DNA of 64,000 nt from Rhizobium rhizogenes NBRC 13257 (GTDB lineage Bacteria > Pseudomonadota > Alphaproteobacteria > Rhizobiales > Rhizobiaceae), in contig NZ_BAYX01000004.1 of NCBI RefSeq assembly GCF_000696095.1, forward strand, positions 124,001 to 188,000. The letters run 5' to 3'. Position numbers and translations under genes: made by a program. Below are positions 36,315-46,596 of the stretch, piece after piece (the stretch's first letter is position 1; every line of letters starts with the position of its first letter). The notes under the pieces are model-generated. The model ran no database searches, had not been told where the DNA came from, and was given only the letters and a program-made list of their open reading frames with translations.

Positions 36315-37658
36315 TCAACCGATTAGTTCGGACATGGCCGTGCGGAACCGTGCCGAGATTGCCTTCCGCTTGCTATGACGGCCGCCTTCGACCTGCTTGC
36401 GGCCCTGCGTCCAGACGCAATCGACGGTGACGCCGCCGGCAAACATCCATTGGTCTAGGATCTGATCGCCGGAGAGATAGGGCACCGCGCTGACGTCGAG
36501 CGAAACCAGATCGGCATAGTGACCCACGGCGAGCCCGGCCGGCGTCTTCAATGCTACGCCACCGCCGACAAGGGCGTGATCGAACAGCGTGCGCGCCGTC
36601 GAGCCGCCCGATGTGGCGACGACATTGCGGGCGCGGAGTGCCAGGCGCTGCGAATATTCAAGCTGGCGCAACTCCTCCGGAACGGAGATCAGGATATTGG
36701 AATCCGAGCCGATGCCATAGCGGCCGCCTTCCTCCAGGAACAGCGGCGCAGAAAAGGCGCCGTCGCCGAGATTGGCTTCCGTGATCGGGCAGAGGCCGGC
36801 GATCGCGCCGCTTTTTGCCATTCGCCGGGTTTCGTCGTCGGTCATGTGGGTCGCATGGATCAGGCACCAGCGTGCGTCGACCGGGGCGTGATCGAGCAGC
36901 CATTGCACTGGCCGCGCGCCGGACCAGGCGAGGCAGTCCTCGACTTCCTTCACCTGCTCGGCGACATGGATATGGATCGGCCCGTCGCCTGCCAGCGGCA
37001 CGAGTTTTTCCAGCTCCTCCGGCGTGGCGGCCCGCAGGCTATGCGGCGCAAGGCCGAGCTCAGCGCCGGACAATTGGCCGACGATCGTCCGGCAACCGGC
37101 CATCAGCGCTTCGAATTGGTCGAGCGAATTGATGAAGCGGCGCTGGCCGTCGATGGGGGCAGCACCGCCGAAACCGGAATGAGCATAGAAGACGGGGAGC
37201 AGCGTCAGTCCGATGCCGGTTTCGGCACTGGCGGCACCGATGCGCTCCGCCATCTCGGCGATATTGGCATAGGGGCTGCCGTCCTTGTCATGGTGCAGAT
37301 AGTGGAATTCGCCGACGCGGGAAAAGCCGGCTTCCAGCATTTCCATATAAAGCTGGGCTGCCACCGCCTCGACATGATCGGGGGTCATCGACAGCGCGAA
37401 TTTGTACATGACGGTGCGCCAGCTCCAGAAGCTGTCATTCGCAGGGCCGCGGACCTCGGCAAGGCCGGCCATGGCGCGCTGGAAGGCGTGGCTGTGCAGG
37501 TTCGGCATGGCAGGCACGAGAACCTCGTGCCGCTCGTCGCCGGCCTCGGCCACAACGCCCACTTCGATGCCGGTAACGCGGCCGGTGTCCAGGATTATCC
37601 GGACATTTTCTTGCCAGCCATCGCGAAGCAGTGCCGAGCGTGCATGGAGTTTCGTCAT
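36315..37658 (-). CDS. hutF: Formimidoylglutamate deiminase HutF
   Basis: A 447-residue amidohydrolase. Metal-site motifs are visible: HSHAF after the first domain, [16 protein letters not shown] and GIGSDSN. It converts N-formimino-L-glutamate to N-formyl-L-glutamate and ammonia, the step that marks the five-enzyme histidine pathway; the product then needs HutG. The gene is divergent from hutI and upstream of hutC. No hutG is found in the window. Confidence 0.9.
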   Translation of the reverse strand: MTKLHARSALLRDGWQENVRIILDTGRVTGIEVGVVAEAGDERHEVLVPAMPNLHSHAFQRAMAGLAEVRGPANDSFWSWRTVMYKFALSMTPDHVEAVAAQLYMEMLEAGFSRVGEFHYLHHDKDGSPYANIAEMAERIGAASAETGIGLTLLPVFYAHSGFGGAAPIDGQRRFINSLDQFEALMAGCRTIVGQLSGAELGLAPHSLRAATPEELEKLVPLAGDGPIHIHVAEQVKEVEDCLAWSGARPVQWLLDHAPVDARWCLIHATHMTDDETRRMAKSGAIAGLCPITEANLGDGAFSAPLFLEEGGRYGIGSDSNILISVPEELRQLEYSQRLALRARNVVATSGGSTARTLFDHALVGGGVALKTPAGLAVGHYADLVSLDVSAVPYLSGDQILDQWMFAGGVTVDCVWTQGRKQVEGGRHSKRKAISARFRTAMSELIG

Positions 37659-37717
37659 GGTCCAACCCTTTCCTTTTGGATGCCGAGTCCAAAATCCCTC
37701 TTGTCAGGCTTTTTATT

Positions 37718-37729
37718 ATGTATATACAT
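37718..37729. promoter_or_regulatory. HutC operator candidate between hutF and hutI
   Basis: ATGTATATACAT is a perfect 12-bp palindrome containing TGTATATACA, the core bound by HutC-subfamily GntR regulators. It is 60 bases from the hutF ATG and 31 from the hutI ATG, so one repressor site could serve both directions. Confidence 0.65.
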
Positions 37730-37759
37730 TATGAACCCATGAGGAAAGGCGTAAAGCTG

Positions 37760-39016
37760 ATGCGTGGGAACAATTTTTCCGAAGATAGCGTGAAGTCCGA
37801 CGGTAAGAGCCGCCTTTGGCGCAATGCCCGTCTGGCGACATTGAAAGAGGGTGAGCCTGGGCTCGGCATTGTCGAGAAGGGTGCGATCCTGACCAGGGAC
37901 GGCCGCATCGTTTTCGTGGGAAACGAAAGCGATCTGTCTGACGTTGGCAATGTCGAGAGCATCGATCTCGAGGGACGCTGGGTCACGCCCGGTCTCGTGG
38001 ATTGCCACACGCATATTATCCACGGCGGCAACCGCGCCCGTGAGTTCGAAATGCGGCTGCAAGGCGCGAGCTACGAGGAAATCGCGCGGGCCGGTGGCGG
38101 CATCGTCTCCTCCGTCAATGCGACCCGGGCTCTTTCCGTCGACGGTCTCATTGAAACCGCCCTGCCGCGTCTCGACACGCTGCTGGCCGAGGGCGTCACC
38201 ACCATCGAGGTGAAGTCCGGCTATGGCCTCAGCATCGAATCCGAATTAAAGATGTTGCAGGCTGCTCGCGGGCTGGAAAAAGTCCGCCCGGTGCGTGTCG
38301 TCACCTCCTATCTTGCCGCACATGCGACGCCCGCCGACTATAAGGGCCGCAACGGCGACTATATTACCGATGTCGTGCTGCCGGGTCTGGAACAGGCGCA
38401 TGCTGAGGGTCTGGCCGACGCCGTCGACGGCTTCTGCGAGGGCATTGCCTTCTCGCCCGCCGAGATTGCCCACGTCTTCGATCTGGCGAAGTCGCTTGGT
38501 ATCCCGGTGAAGCTACATGCCGAACAGCTTTCCAATCTCGGTGGTGCCAAGCTTGCCGCCTCCTACGGCGCTCTCTCCGCCGACCATATCGAATATCTTG
38601 ATGAGGACGGCGTGAAGGCGATGGCTGCGGCCGGCACAGTGGCTGTCCTTCTGCCCGGCGCCTTCTACGCCATTCATGAAAAGCAGAAACCGCCGGTCAA
38701 GGCGCTGCGCGAGGCCGGCGTTGCCATCGCCATCGCCACCGACTGCAATCCGGGCACCTCGCCGCTGACCTCGATGTTGTTGACGATGAACATGGGGGCG
38801 ACCCTTTTCAGCCTGACGGTCGAGGAATGTATCGCTGGTGCCACCCGCGAAGGTGCCCGTGCGCTTGGCCTGCTGTCCGAAACCGGCACGTTGGAAGCCG
38901 GCAAGTCGGCCGATTTCGCCATCTGGGATATCGAAAGCCCCGCCGAGCTTGTCTACCGCATCGGCTTCAATCCATTGCATGCGCATGTGTTCAGGGGCGA
39001 AAGGTTCGACCGATGA
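37760..39016 (+). CDS. hutI: Imidazolonepropionase HutI
   Basis: A 418-residue metal-dependent amidohydrolase. The first metal motif is in [15 protein letters not shown], and later [15 protein letters not shown] and [10 protein letters not shown] are typical. It opens 4-imidazolone-5-propanoate to N-formimino-glutamate. ATG 37760 follows GAGGAAAGG at some distance; ATG 37739 would overlap that signal. The stop overlaps hutH in ATGA, so translation is coupled. Confidence 0.92.
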   Translation: MRGNNFSEDSVKSDGKSRLWRNARLATLKEGEPGLGIVEKGAILTRDGRIVFVGNESDLSDVGNVESIDLEGRWVTPGLVDCHTHIIHGGNRAREFEMRLQGASYEEIARAGGGIVSSVNATRALSVDGLIETALPRLDTLLAEGVTTIEVKSGYGLSIESELKMLQAARGLEKVRPVRVVTSYLAAHATPADYKGRNGDYITDVVLPGLEQAHAEGLADAVDGFCEGIAFSPAEIAHVFDLAKSLGIPVKLHAEQLSNLGGAKLAASYGALSADHIEYLDEDGVKAMAAAGTVAVLLPGAFYAIHEKQKPPVKALREAGVAIAIATDCNPGTSPLTSMLLTMNMGATLFSLTVEECIAGATREGARALGLLSETGTLEAGKSADFAIWDIESPAELVYRIGFNPLHAHVFRGERFDR

Positions 39017-40548
39017 CCATCACTCTTCATCCCGGCTCTGTTTCGCTGAAGCAGCTGGCCGCAATCTACTGGAGCGGCGAGCCGGCCAAGCTCGATGCCT
39101 CTTTCGATGCGGGTATCCTCAAGGCCGCCGCCCGTATCGCCGAAATCGCCGCCGGCAATGCGCCGGTCTATGGCATCAACACCGGCTTCGGCAAACTGGC
39201 CTCGATCAAGATCGACAGCGCCGATGTCGCCACGCTTCAGCGCAATCTCATCCTCTCGCATTGCTGCGGCGTCGGCCAGCCACTGCCGGAGAATGTCGTC
39301 CGCCTGATCATGTCGCTGAAGCTGGTCTCGCTCGGCCGTGGTGCTTCCGGCGTGCGCCTGGAGCTGGTGCGGCTGATCGAAGGCATGCTCGCCAAGGGCG
39401 TCGTGCCGGTTATCCCCGAGAAGGGTTCCGTCGGTGCTTCCGGCGACCTTGCGCCGCTTGCCCATATGACGGCCGTGATGATGGGCCATGGCGAAGCCTT
39501 TTATGCCGGCGAACGGCTTGATGGTGCCGCGGCGCTCGAAAAGGCCGGGCTGACGCCGGTCGTGCTTGCCGCCAAGGAAGGCCTAGCGCTGATCAACGGC
39601 ACGCAGGTGTCGACCGCGCTTGCGCTTGCCGGTCTGTTCCGCGCCCATCGCGCCGCGCAGGCAGCCCTGATTACCGGCGCCATGTCGACTGATGCCGCCA
39701 TGGGTTCGTCCGCGCCGTTCCATCCCGACATTCATACGCTGCGAGGCCATCAGGGCCAGATTGACACTGCCGCTGCGCTTCGTGGCTTGCTGGCCGGCTC
39801 GGTCATTCGCGAGAGCCATATCGAGGGCGACGAACGGGTGCAGGATCCCTATTGCATTCGCTGCCAGCCGCAGGTTGACGGCGCCTGCCTCGACCTCCTG
39901 CGTTCGGTCGGCCGTACGCTTGAAATCGAGGCCAATGCGGTCACCGACAATCCGCTCGTCCTTTCCGACAATTCTGTTGTCTCCGGCGGCAATTTCCACG
40001 CCGAGCCGGTCGCTTTTGCGGCCGATCAGATCGCCATTGCTGTCTGTGAGATCGGCGCGATCTCTCAGCGCCGCATCGCGCTTCTGGTCGATCCGGCGCT
40101 GAGCTACGGCCTGCCGGCCTTCCTTGCCAAGAAGCCTGGCCTGAATTCCGGGCTGATGATCGCCGAGGTTACCTCGGCGGCGTTGATGTCAGAAAACAAG
40201 CAGATGTCGCATCCGGCCTCCGTCGATTCGACGCCGACCTCCGCCAATCAGGAAGACCATGTGTCCATGGCTTGCCATGGCGCACGCCGCCTCCTGCAGA
40301 TGACCGACAATCTTTTCGGCATCGTCGGCATCGAGGCGCTGACGGCGGCACAAGGCGTCGAGTTTCGCGCGCCACTGGCCACCAGCCCCGAACTGACCCT
40401 TGCCATTGCCACCATCCGCAGCGTCGTGCCGACGCTCGATGTAGACCGCTACATGGCAAACGACCTCAAGGCCGCCAGCGACCTCGTCGCCTCCGGCGCG
40501 CTCAACGCATCCGTATCCGCCGATATTCTGCCTTCCCTGGAGATATGA
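39013..40548 (+). CDS. hutH: Histidine ammonia-lyase HutH
   Basis: A 511-residue canonical enzyme. The MIO-forming Ala142-Ser143-Gly144 lies in [14 protein letters not shown], with Tyr53 in VYGINTG and His83 in LILSHCCG at the classic positions, followed by [25 protein letters not shown] and NQEDHVSM. It removes ammonia from L-histidine to make trans-urocanate and works as a cytoplasmic tetramer. Overlap with hutI and a one-base gap to hutU show an operon. It is the intact reference for the altered paralogue at 33701-35191. Confidence 0.95.
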   Translation: MTITLHPGSVSLKQLAAIYWSGEPAKLDASFDAGILKAAARIAEIAAGNAPVYGINTGFGKLASIKIDSADVATLQRNLILSHCCGVGQPLPENVVRLIMSLKLVSLGRGASGVRLELVRLIEGMLAKGVVPVIPEKGSVGASGDLAPLAHMTAVMMGHGEAFYAGERLDGAAALEKAGLTPVVLAAKEGLALINGTQVSTALALAGLFRAHRAAQAALITGAMSTDAAMGSSAPFHPDIHTLRGHQGQIDTAAALRGLLAGSVIRESHIEGDERVQDPYCIRCQPQVDGACLDLLRSVGRTLEIEANAVTDNPLVLSDNSVVSGGNFHAEPVAFAADQIAIAVCEIGAISQRRIALLVDPALSYGLPAFLAKKPGLNSGLMIAEVTSAALMSENKQMSHPASVDSTPTSANQEDHVSMACHGARRLLQMTDNLFGIVGIEALTAAQGVEFRAPLATSPELTLAIATIRSVVPTLDVDRYMANDLKAASDLVASGALNASVSADILPSLEI

Positions 40549-40549
40549 C

Positions 40550-42235
40550 ATGACCAACCCACGCCATAACATCCGCGAAATCCGCTCCCCTCGCGGTCCG
40601 GAGCTCAACGCCAAGAGCTGGATGACCGAAGCGCCGCTGCGAATGCTGATGAACAATCTCGACCCCGACGTTGCGGAAAATCCGAACGAGCTGGTCGTCT
40701 ATGGCGGCATCGGCCGCGCCGCTCGCACCTGGGAGGATTTCGACCGCATCGCCGCGACGCTGAAGACCTTGACCGAGGAAGAAACGCTGCTAGTGCAATC
40801 CGGCAAGCCTGTCGGCGTGTTCCGCACCCACAAGGATGCGCCGCGCGTGCTGATCGCCAATTCCAACCTCGTGCCGCATTGGGCGACCTGGGATCACTTC
40901 AACGAGCTGGATAAGAAGGGTCTCGCCATGTACGGCCAAATGACCGCCGGCTCGTGGATCTATATCGGCACGCAGGGCATCGTTCAGGGCACCTACGAGA
41001 CCTTCGTCGAGGCTGGTCGTCAGCACTATAACGGCAGTCTCAAGGGCAAGTGGATCCTGACCGGCGGCCTCGGCGGCATGGGTGGCGCGCAGCCGCTGGC
41101 AGCCGTCATGGCCGGCGCCTGCTGCCTTGCGGTCGAAAGTGATGAGACCCGCATCGATTTCCGCCTGCGCACCCGCTATGTCGACGAGAAGGCAACGAGC
41201 CTCGATGAAGCGCTTGCGATGATCGACAAATGGACCAAGGCCGGCGAAGCCAAATCGGTCGGCCTGCTCGGCAACGCCGCCGAAATCTTCCCGGAGCTGG
41301 TGAAGCGCATGAAGGCTGGCGGCCCGCGCCCCGATATCGTCACCGACCAGACCTCGGCGCATGATCCGCTGAACGGTTATTTGCCGGCCGGCTGGACGGT
41401 GGGCGAACACAGGGCAAAGCGCGAGAGCGATCCGAAAGCCGTCGAAGCTGCCGCCCGCGCTTCGATGAGGGTTCATGTCGAAGCCATGGTCGATTTCTGG
41501 AACGCCGGCGTTCCGACGCTCGACTATGGCAACAATATCCGCCAGGTCGCCAAGGACGAAGGCTTTGAAAACGCCTTCGCCTTCCCCGGCTTCGTGCCGG
41601 CCTATATCCGCCCGCTGTTCTGCCGCGGTATCGGCCCCTTCCGCTGGGCGGCACTCTCCGGAGATCCGGAAGATATCTACAAGACCGACGCCAAGGTGAA
41701 GGAACTTACCCCCGGCAACACCCATCTGCACAACTGGCTGGACATGGCGCGCGAGCGCATCGCCTTCCAGGGCCTGCCGGCGCGCATTTGCTGGGTCGGC
41801 CTCGGTGATCGTGAACGCCTCGGTCTTGCCTTCAACGAAATGGTCAGGAACGGCGAGCTGAAGGCTCCTGTCGTCATCGGCCGCGACCATCTCGATTCCG
41901 GCTCCGTCGCCTCGCCGAACCGCGAGACGGAAGCGATGAAGGACGGCTCGGACGCCGTTTCCGATTGGCCGCTGCTGAACGCCCTCCTCAACACCGCGTC
42001 CGGCGCCACCTGGGTGTCGCTGCATCACGGCGGCGGCGTCGGCATGGGCTTTTCCCAGCATTCCGGCATGGTCATTTGTGCCGATGGCACCGACGATGCA
42101 GCCCGCCGCATCGAACGCGTGCTGTGGAACGACCCGGCGACAGGCGTCATGCGCCACGCCGATGCGGGCTACGACATCGCGCTTGATTGCGCCAAGGACA
42201 AGGGCCTGCGGTTGCCGGGCATCCTGGGGAACTGA
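40550..42235 (+). CDS. hutU: Urocanate hydratase HutU
   Basis: A 561-residue urocanase. The tightly bound NAD+ site is seen in [19 protein letters not shown], and the family Cys-containing segment [20 protein letters not shown] is complete, as is the C-terminal [13 protein letters not shown]. It converts urocanate to 4-imidazolone-5-propanoate. A GGAG box precedes ATG 40550, one base beyond the hutH stop. Confidence 0.95.
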   Translation: MTNPRHNIREIRSPRGPELNAKSWMTEAPLRMLMNNLDPDVAENPNELVVYGGIGRAARTWEDFDRIAATLKTLTEEETLLVQSGKPVGVFRTHKDAPRVLIANSNLVPHWATWDHFNELDKKGLAMYGQMTAGSWIYIGTQGIVQGTYETFVEAGRQHYNGSLKGKWILTGGLGGMGGAQPLAAVMAGACCLAVESDETRIDFRLRTRYVDEKATSLDEALAMIDKWTKAGEAKSVGLLGNAAEIFPELVKRMKAGGPRPDIVTDQTSAHDPLNGYLPAGWTVGEHRAKRESDPKAVEAAARASMRVHVEAMVDFWNAGVPTLDYGNNIRQVAKDEGFENAFAFPGFVPAYIRPLFCRGIGPFRWAALSGDPEDIYKTDAKVKELTPGNTHLHNWLDMARERIAFQGLPARICWVGLGDRERLGLAFNEMVRNGELKAPVVIGRDHLDSGSVASPNRETEAMKDGSDAVSDWPLLNALLNTASGATWVSLHHGGGVGMGFSQHSGMVICADGTDDAARRIERVLWNDPATGVMRHADAGYDIALDCAKDKGLRLPGILGN

Positions 42236-42240
42236 TCTCC

Positions 42241-42816
42241 ATGCGGATACTGCGCGCCAGCGACTACAAACGCATGCCCTGGAAAAACGGTGGCGGGGAG
42301 ACGGTGGAGATCGCCGTCTCGCCCGGCGGCGCGGGGCTTGCCGATTTCGACTGGCGCGTCAGCATGGCGACGGTCGCCACGGATGGGCCGTTTTCGGTCT
42401 TCTCCGGCATCGATCGCACGCTATCGATCCTCGAAGGCGCGGGCATGACGCTTTTTATCGAGGGGCGTGAGCCTGTGCTTCTGACGGAGGGCAGTGATCC
42501 GCTGCCCTTTGCCGCGGACGCGCCGACATCGGCGACGCTCGTGGATGGCACCATCATGGACCTGAATGTGATGACGCGGCGGGGGCGATTGTCGCATTCG
42601 GTCAAGCGAAGTGCTGTCGATGGGCACACGGAGCTGCAATTGCATACCGGCATCGCGCTCCTTCTCTGTGATCACGGCAATCTCCGGGTCGACGATGCTG
42701 ATGAGAGTTTTTCGCTATTCGCCCGCGATTGCGCGGTCATAAACGAGACAAGCGGAAGGCGCATCGCGCTTTCAGGCACGGCCGGCATTTTCCTGATTGA
42801 GATCAAGGCGATCTAA
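42241..42816 (+). CDS. hutD: HutD family protein
   Basis: A 191-residue bicupin-like protein. MPWKNGGGETVEIAVSP near the start and the FSVFSGIDRTLSIL segment identify HutD. In Pseudomonas HutD limits over-induction of the hut genes, probably by binding a pathway intermediate; whether it acts so here is unknown. It starts 5 bases after hutU and overlaps the convergent membrane protein gene by 4 bases. Confidence 0.88.
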   Translation: MRILRASDYKRMPWKNGGGETVEIAVSPGGAGLADFDWRVSMATVATDGPFSVFSGIDRTLSILEGAGMTLFIEGREPVLLTEGSDPLPFAADAPTSATLVDGTIMDLNVMTRRGRLSHSVKRSAVDGHTELQLHTGIALLLCDHGNLRVDDADESFSLFARDCAVINETSGRRIALSGTAGIFLIEIKAI

Positions 42817-43457
42817 GCCGGCGTATGCTGCTGTCGAGCGATTTCGGCGTTCCGTGCTCTCGCTTTGTAGACACGGTAATAGAGATCGATCGCAGCGGTG
42901 ATTTCTTTGAACCGCGTATCGAATTGGCCACGGTTTATCAAAACCGGGCGAGGGCGTGAACGTTTCGAGCCTTTCCAGAATTTGGCGACGAGATCGGCGC
43001 TCAGGACAGTCTTGCTCTCCGGGTTGAGAAATATGGTCGCGGTCTTCGCCATTCTTGGATCCAAGCCGGCGAAAATCACGCCATCCATGCACTCCCATGG
43101 GATAAAACCGGCGGCAATCCGGATATCCTGAATGCCTTGAGGGCCAATCGTTATCACCGGCGTTAAGAAGTCGCGGCGAAAATATTCGTATAGGATGAAG
43201 GCGATGAATAGAGCCAGCGGCAACAGGCCGATGATCGTATAGAAGCGCCCGACGCCAGCGCCTATCAGCATGGCCGCAAGTCCGACGGCCAGCAGACAAT
43301 AGATGGCGATCACAATCCTGAAGCTGGATCTGGAATATCTAATGTCGCGAACGGATGTCGTATCGGTGTCCAAGCTAGGCCCCTCGCTGTGTTTTCCGGG
43401 CCATAGCACTATGTTCGCCATGACGCTACGGGCACTGCTCCATGTCTTGACACCCAT
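42813..43457 (-). CDS. Two-helix membrane protein with PH-like domain (STM3941-like)
   Basis: A 214-residue protein. Two adjacent hydrophobic helices (about 47-68 and 72-90) are followed by a cytoplasmic PH-like module (ITIGPQGIQDIRIAAGFIPWECMDGVIF). This pattern recalls the STM3941 family of unknown function. ATG 43457 has GGAGG only three bases away, close for a ribosome binding site; Met13 (43421) is an alternative. It is convergent with hutD and divergent from the molybdoenzyme gene at 43502. Confidence 0.55.
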   Translation of the reverse strand: MGVKTWSSARSVMANIVLWPGKHSEGPSLDTDTTSVRDIRYSRSSFRIVIAIYCLLAVGLAAMLIGAGVGRFYTIIGLLPLALFIAFILYEYFRRDFLTPVITIGPQGIQDIRIAAGFIPWECMDGVIFAGLDPRMAKTATIFLNPESKTVLSADLVAKFWKGSKRSRPRPVLINRGQFDTRFKEITAAIDLYYRVYKARARNAEIARQQHTPA

Positions 43458-43501
43458 CGGCCTCCGATATCCTATTGCCTCACAGCAAAAGGGATGCCTC
43501 G

Positions 43502-44164
43502 ATGAGCGACGATCAGATGCCCACCGACAGCAAGCTCACCACCTCCAAGCGCCGCTGGGCGGCCGAGGGCAAGTTTTTGACCGGGCGGATCAGCCGGCCG
43601 GAAACGGAGCGTTTGCCGCCGGGGCAGCATCTGGTCAAGAACTGGCCGGTGCTCGATCTCGGGGAGCAGCCGCAAGTGTCGCTGTCGAGCTGGCGGCTCG
43701 ATGTGCGCGGGCTGGTGGAAACGCCGCTTAGCCTCGATTGGGCAGCCTTCCAGGCGCTCGAGCAGAGCAGCAAGGTCAGCGATATCCACTGCGTTACCAC
43801 ATGGTCGCGCTATGACAATCGGTGGGAGGGCGTTTCAACACGCGACCTGCTCGACCTCGCCATGCCCAAGGCCGAGGCGCATTATGTCATGCTGACCAGC
43901 TATGACGGCTATACGACCAACCTGCCGCTTGCCGATTTTGCCGCTGAAGATGCGATCCTCGCCACCGCCTGGGAGGATCAGCCGCTGACGCGCGAGCATG
44001 GCGGGCCGATGCGGCTTGTCGTGCCGCATCTCTATTTCTGGAAGAGCGCCAAGTGGCTGGTCCGCATTGAGCTGATCGCCGCCGACAAGGCCGGTTTCTG
44101 GGAGGAAAACGGTTATCACATGTTCGGCGATCCTTGGCGCGAGCAGCGTTATTCCGACGACTGA
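43502..44164 (+). CDS. YedY-like molybdopterin oxidoreductase (sulfite oxidase fold)
   Basis: A 220-residue protein with the single sulfite-oxidase-type molybdopterin domain. Cys97 in DIHCVTTWSRYD is the molybdenum ligand. FEGVST-like RWEGVSTRDLL, VMLTSYDGYTTNLPL, and GGPMRLVVPHLYFWKSAKWL follow the family order. There is no Tat leader from ATG 43502, so unlike E. coli MsrP/YedY it is probably cytoplasmic. No haem or membrane partner is adjacent. The electron partner and substrate are unknown. Confidence 0.8.
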   Translation: MSDDQMPTDSKLTTSKRRWAAEGKFLTGRISRPETERLPPGQHLVKNWPVLDLGEQPQVSLSSWRLDVRGLVETPLSLDWAAFQALEQSSKVSDIHCVTTWSRYDNRWEGVSTRDLLDLAMPKAEAHYVMLTSYDGYTTNLPLADFAAEDAILATAWEDQPLTREHGGPMRLVVPHLYFWKSAKWLVRIELIAADKAGFWEENGYHMFGDPWREQRYSDD

Positions 44165-44329
44165 GGTCGTTGTCCCCGGCCGTGCTCCTTATGGGACCGG
44201 GCATATTTTTAATACCTCTGGGGTTCGATTGCGACTTTGCAACCGGCGGCGATGGGCGTATGCATTGATCATATGATTGCTGTCGGGCACGCCCGGCTAT
44301 CCATAACACCATCCCCGAAATCCCATGCC

Positions 44330-45769
44330 ATGACCGTCGTTCAGACCACAGAGCAGCCTTCCGAGGAAAGTTTCGGCCGGCAATCCCGCATCATCGCCTT
44401 CGTCGTCGCCGTCGCCTTCTTCATGCAGATATTGGACGGCACGATCGTCACGACGTCGCTGCCGCAGATGGCCAGGACATTCGGCATCGAGCCGGTGTCG
44501 ATGAGCATCGGCATCACGGTCTATCTGCTCACCATGGCGGCCTTCGTGCCGCTGGCCGGCTGGGCGGGCGATCGTTATGGCGCCCGGCGGGTGTTCCTGG
44601 CATCCATCACCCTCTTCACCGTCGCGTCGCTGTTCTGCGGCCTCTCCGGCAATCTTACGGAATTCGTCATCGCCCGCGCCGTGCAGGGCATCGGCAGCGC
44701 GTTGATGACGCCGGTCGGCCGGATCATCGTGCTGAAAAACGCGCGCAAGTCCGATCTCGTGCATGCCATGTCGATGATCACCTGGCCGGCGCTGACGGCG
44801 CCCGTCATCGGTCCTATCCTTGGCAGCTTCATCACCACCTATCTGAGCTGGCACTGGAACTTCCTGATCAACATCCCGATCGGCATCATCGGGCTGGTCC
44901 TTGTCCTGCGCTTCGTGCCGGATCAGCGCGAGGAGAAGGTGGCAAGGCTCGACCTCGTCGGCTTCTTCCAGTCGGCGGCGGGGCTGACCTTCATGCTTGC
45001 CGGCCTCGAATTCGTCGTACAGGGCACGACGGGCCTGGCGGTCAGCGTCGGGCTGATTGCTGCCGGTGCGGTGTTTTCCATCGTCGCCACCCGGCATTTC
45101 ATGCGGGTTGAGGCGCCGTTGCTCGATCTCTCCGCCTTCAAGGTCCAGACCTTCGCGATGTCGACGCTTTCGGCTGGTACGGCGAGCCGTTTGGCGATCA
45201 ACGCCACGCCCTTTCTGTTGCCACTGCTCTTCCAGGTGGGCTTCGGCCTGACGGCGATCGATGCCGGCACCTATCTGCTCTTCTATTTCGCCGGCAATCT
45301 CGGCATGAAGGCGATCACGACGCAGATGCTGAAAACGTTCGGCTTCCGCAACGTGCTTGTCATCAATGGCCTGATCTCGTCGGTCAGTATCGGCTGTTTC
45401 GCTCTACTGTCGCCGTCGACCTCAAACTGGTTGATCTACTGTCTGCTGCTTGCCGCCGGCCTGTCGCGCTCGATGAATTTCACCGCGCTGAACACGCTGG
45501 GCTTCGCCGATATCCACGCATCGCAGCGCAGCTCCGCCTCGACCCTGTCGAGCATGCTGCAGCAGGTCTCGTTGCTGCTCGGCGTTGCGGTTGCCGCCGC
45601 CGTGCTCAATCTCTCGCGCACCATTCACGGTGGCGAGACACTCTCCCTCATCGATTTCCGCTGGGCTTTCCTGGTGATCGCCGTAATCGGCGCGGTTTCG
45701 TCGCTGCGCTTCCTCAGCCTGCGACACGATGCCGGCGCGGAGGTATCGCGGCACAAGATCAAGGCGTGA
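44330..45769 (+). CDS. MFS drug transporter, DHA2/EmrB-type (14 helices)
   Basis: A 479-residue major facilitator. Motif A-like GDRYGARRVF follows helix 2, motif C-like GPILGSF lies in helix 5, and the LDGTIVTTSLPQM opening is typical of EmrB/QacA proteins. Extra central helices give about fourteen in all. It should export drugs or other hydrophobic compounds with protons. ATG 44330 has no strong ribosome binding site; the frame runs up to 44237. No EmrA-like adaptor adjoins it. Confidence 0.85.
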   Translation: MTVVQTTEQPSEESFGRQSRIIAFVVAVAFFMQILDGTIVTTSLPQMARTFGIEPVSMSIGITVYLLTMAAFVPLAGWAGDRYGARRVFLASITLFTVASLFCGLSGNLTEFVIARAVQGIGSALMTPVGRIIVLKNARKSDLVHAMSMITWPALTAPVIGPILGSFITTYLSWHWNFLINIPIGIIGLVLVLRFVPDQREEKVARLDLVGFFQSAAGLTFMLAGLEFVVQGTTGLAVSVGLIAAGAVFSIVATRHFMRVEAPLLDLSAFKVQTFAMSTLSAGTASRLAINATPFLLPLLFQVGFGLTAIDAGTYLLFYFAGNLGMKAITTQMLKTFGFRNVLVINGLISSVSIGCFALLSPSTSNWLIYCLLLAAGLSRSMNFTALNTLGFADIHASQRSSASTLSSMLQQVSLLLGVAVAAAVLNLSRTIHGGETLSLIDFRWAFLVIAVIGAVSSLRFLSLRHDAGAEVSRHKIKA

Positions 45770-45872
45770 TCTGGTCCCTCAAACTCTTGCGATATTTGGT
45801 CTGCCCACCGCTGTAAATCGGCGCGCCTGGCCCCATATAGATAGGGCTTCAACTCCCATAGGAGGCAGTCTC

Positions 45873-46178
45873 ATGCTGCTCAAAACTCTCGCTATTTCGG
45901 CTCTCGTCATCGGCATGTCCAGCACCGCGTGGGCGGAACCGGCGCACAAGCATCACACCAAGAGGCTCAAGGTCGATGCGGCTCAGGCCGATGTCGGCAA
46001 TATCGACCACTCGAAGGATGCGATCCTGCCCGACGGCACGATCAACACCGACCCATCGGTGACCGGTCCGATCCGCGCCGGCGATTCGATCTCGCGGCTG
46101 CAATGCGCCGCGGCGCCCAACTCCGTGGGTGCACGTTCGAACTCGTATACCGCAGGATCGGCCTCGCTTTGCCCCTGA
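45873..46178 (+). CDS. Small secreted protein of unknown function
   Basis: A 101-residue protein with an AGGAGG box and a clear signal peptide (residues 1-21, cleavage near AWA-E). The mature part of about 80 residues begins PAHKHHTKR, has several His and Lys, then an acidic NIDHSKDAILPDG stretch and two cysteines (in LQCAAAP and SLCP) that could form a disulfide. I do not recognise the family. Confidence 0.65.
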   Translation: MLLKTLAISALVIGMSSTAWAEPAHKHHTKRLKVDAAQADVGNIDHSKDAILPDGTINTDPSVTGPIRAGDSISRLQCAAAPNSVGARSNSYTAGSASLCP

Positions 46179-46200
46179 CGGCACTATTGCATCGGGTGGC

Positions 46201-46596
46201 CTAGGCCACCTCGATATCGGTCCGGCTGAATTGGTCGCTTTTCGACAATAATGGCTGGCGATAATAGCGCGCGCAGGCATAGGTCATGCAATCGTTAAGG
46301 TTGAGCGCCGCCGAATGGCGGCCCTCACCGAAGCGATCATGTGCTTCGACCGCCAGAAAGGCAGCGCGCGGCGGAATGGCTAGAAGCTGGATGTTCATCA
46401 GCTGTAGAAAAGTCTGGACGGCGTCGCCGGCTTCGACCGCCGTCAAGCTGAGCCGCTCGGCGATATCGATCGCCGCCTGAGCCGCTGCCATAGGCGTGGT
46501 CATGCGCGCGGTCGCGGTCTGCATGCGGATGGCGAAGCAACGCGCTTCCTCTTCATCTGTCATCATTGCCGTCAATACCGAGGTGTCGATGAGCAT
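46201..46596 (-). CDS. PIN-domain protein (VapC-like) with one altered active-site position
   Basis: A 131-residue PIN protein: Asp4 in MLIDTSVL, and the later LNDCMTYACARYYRQPLLSKSDQFSRTDI with Asp residues of the third and fourth acidic positions. Where relatives have a conserved Glu (as in ATLVEASIV), this reads MAAAQAAID with Gln40. Loss of that acid would weaken metal binding and RNA cutting. It is coupled to the VapB-type gene upstream by a one-base overlap (TGATG). Confidence 0.8.
   Translation of the reverse strand: MLIDTSVLTAMMTDEEEARCFAIRMQTATARMTTPMAAAQAAIDIAERLSLTAVEAGDAVQTFLQLMNIQLLAIPPRAAFLAVEAHDRFGEGRHSAALNLNDCMTYACARYYRQPLLSKSDQFSRTDIEVA

Noticed and set aside
40790..42157. 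A 455-codon minus-strand frame
   Set aside because: Antisense to hutU, which is complete and well recognised.
44171..44210. Hairpin CCCGG/CCGGG followed by ATTTTT after the YedY-like gene
   Set aside because: Only a 5-bp stem with a 17-base loop; too weak to call as a terminator.
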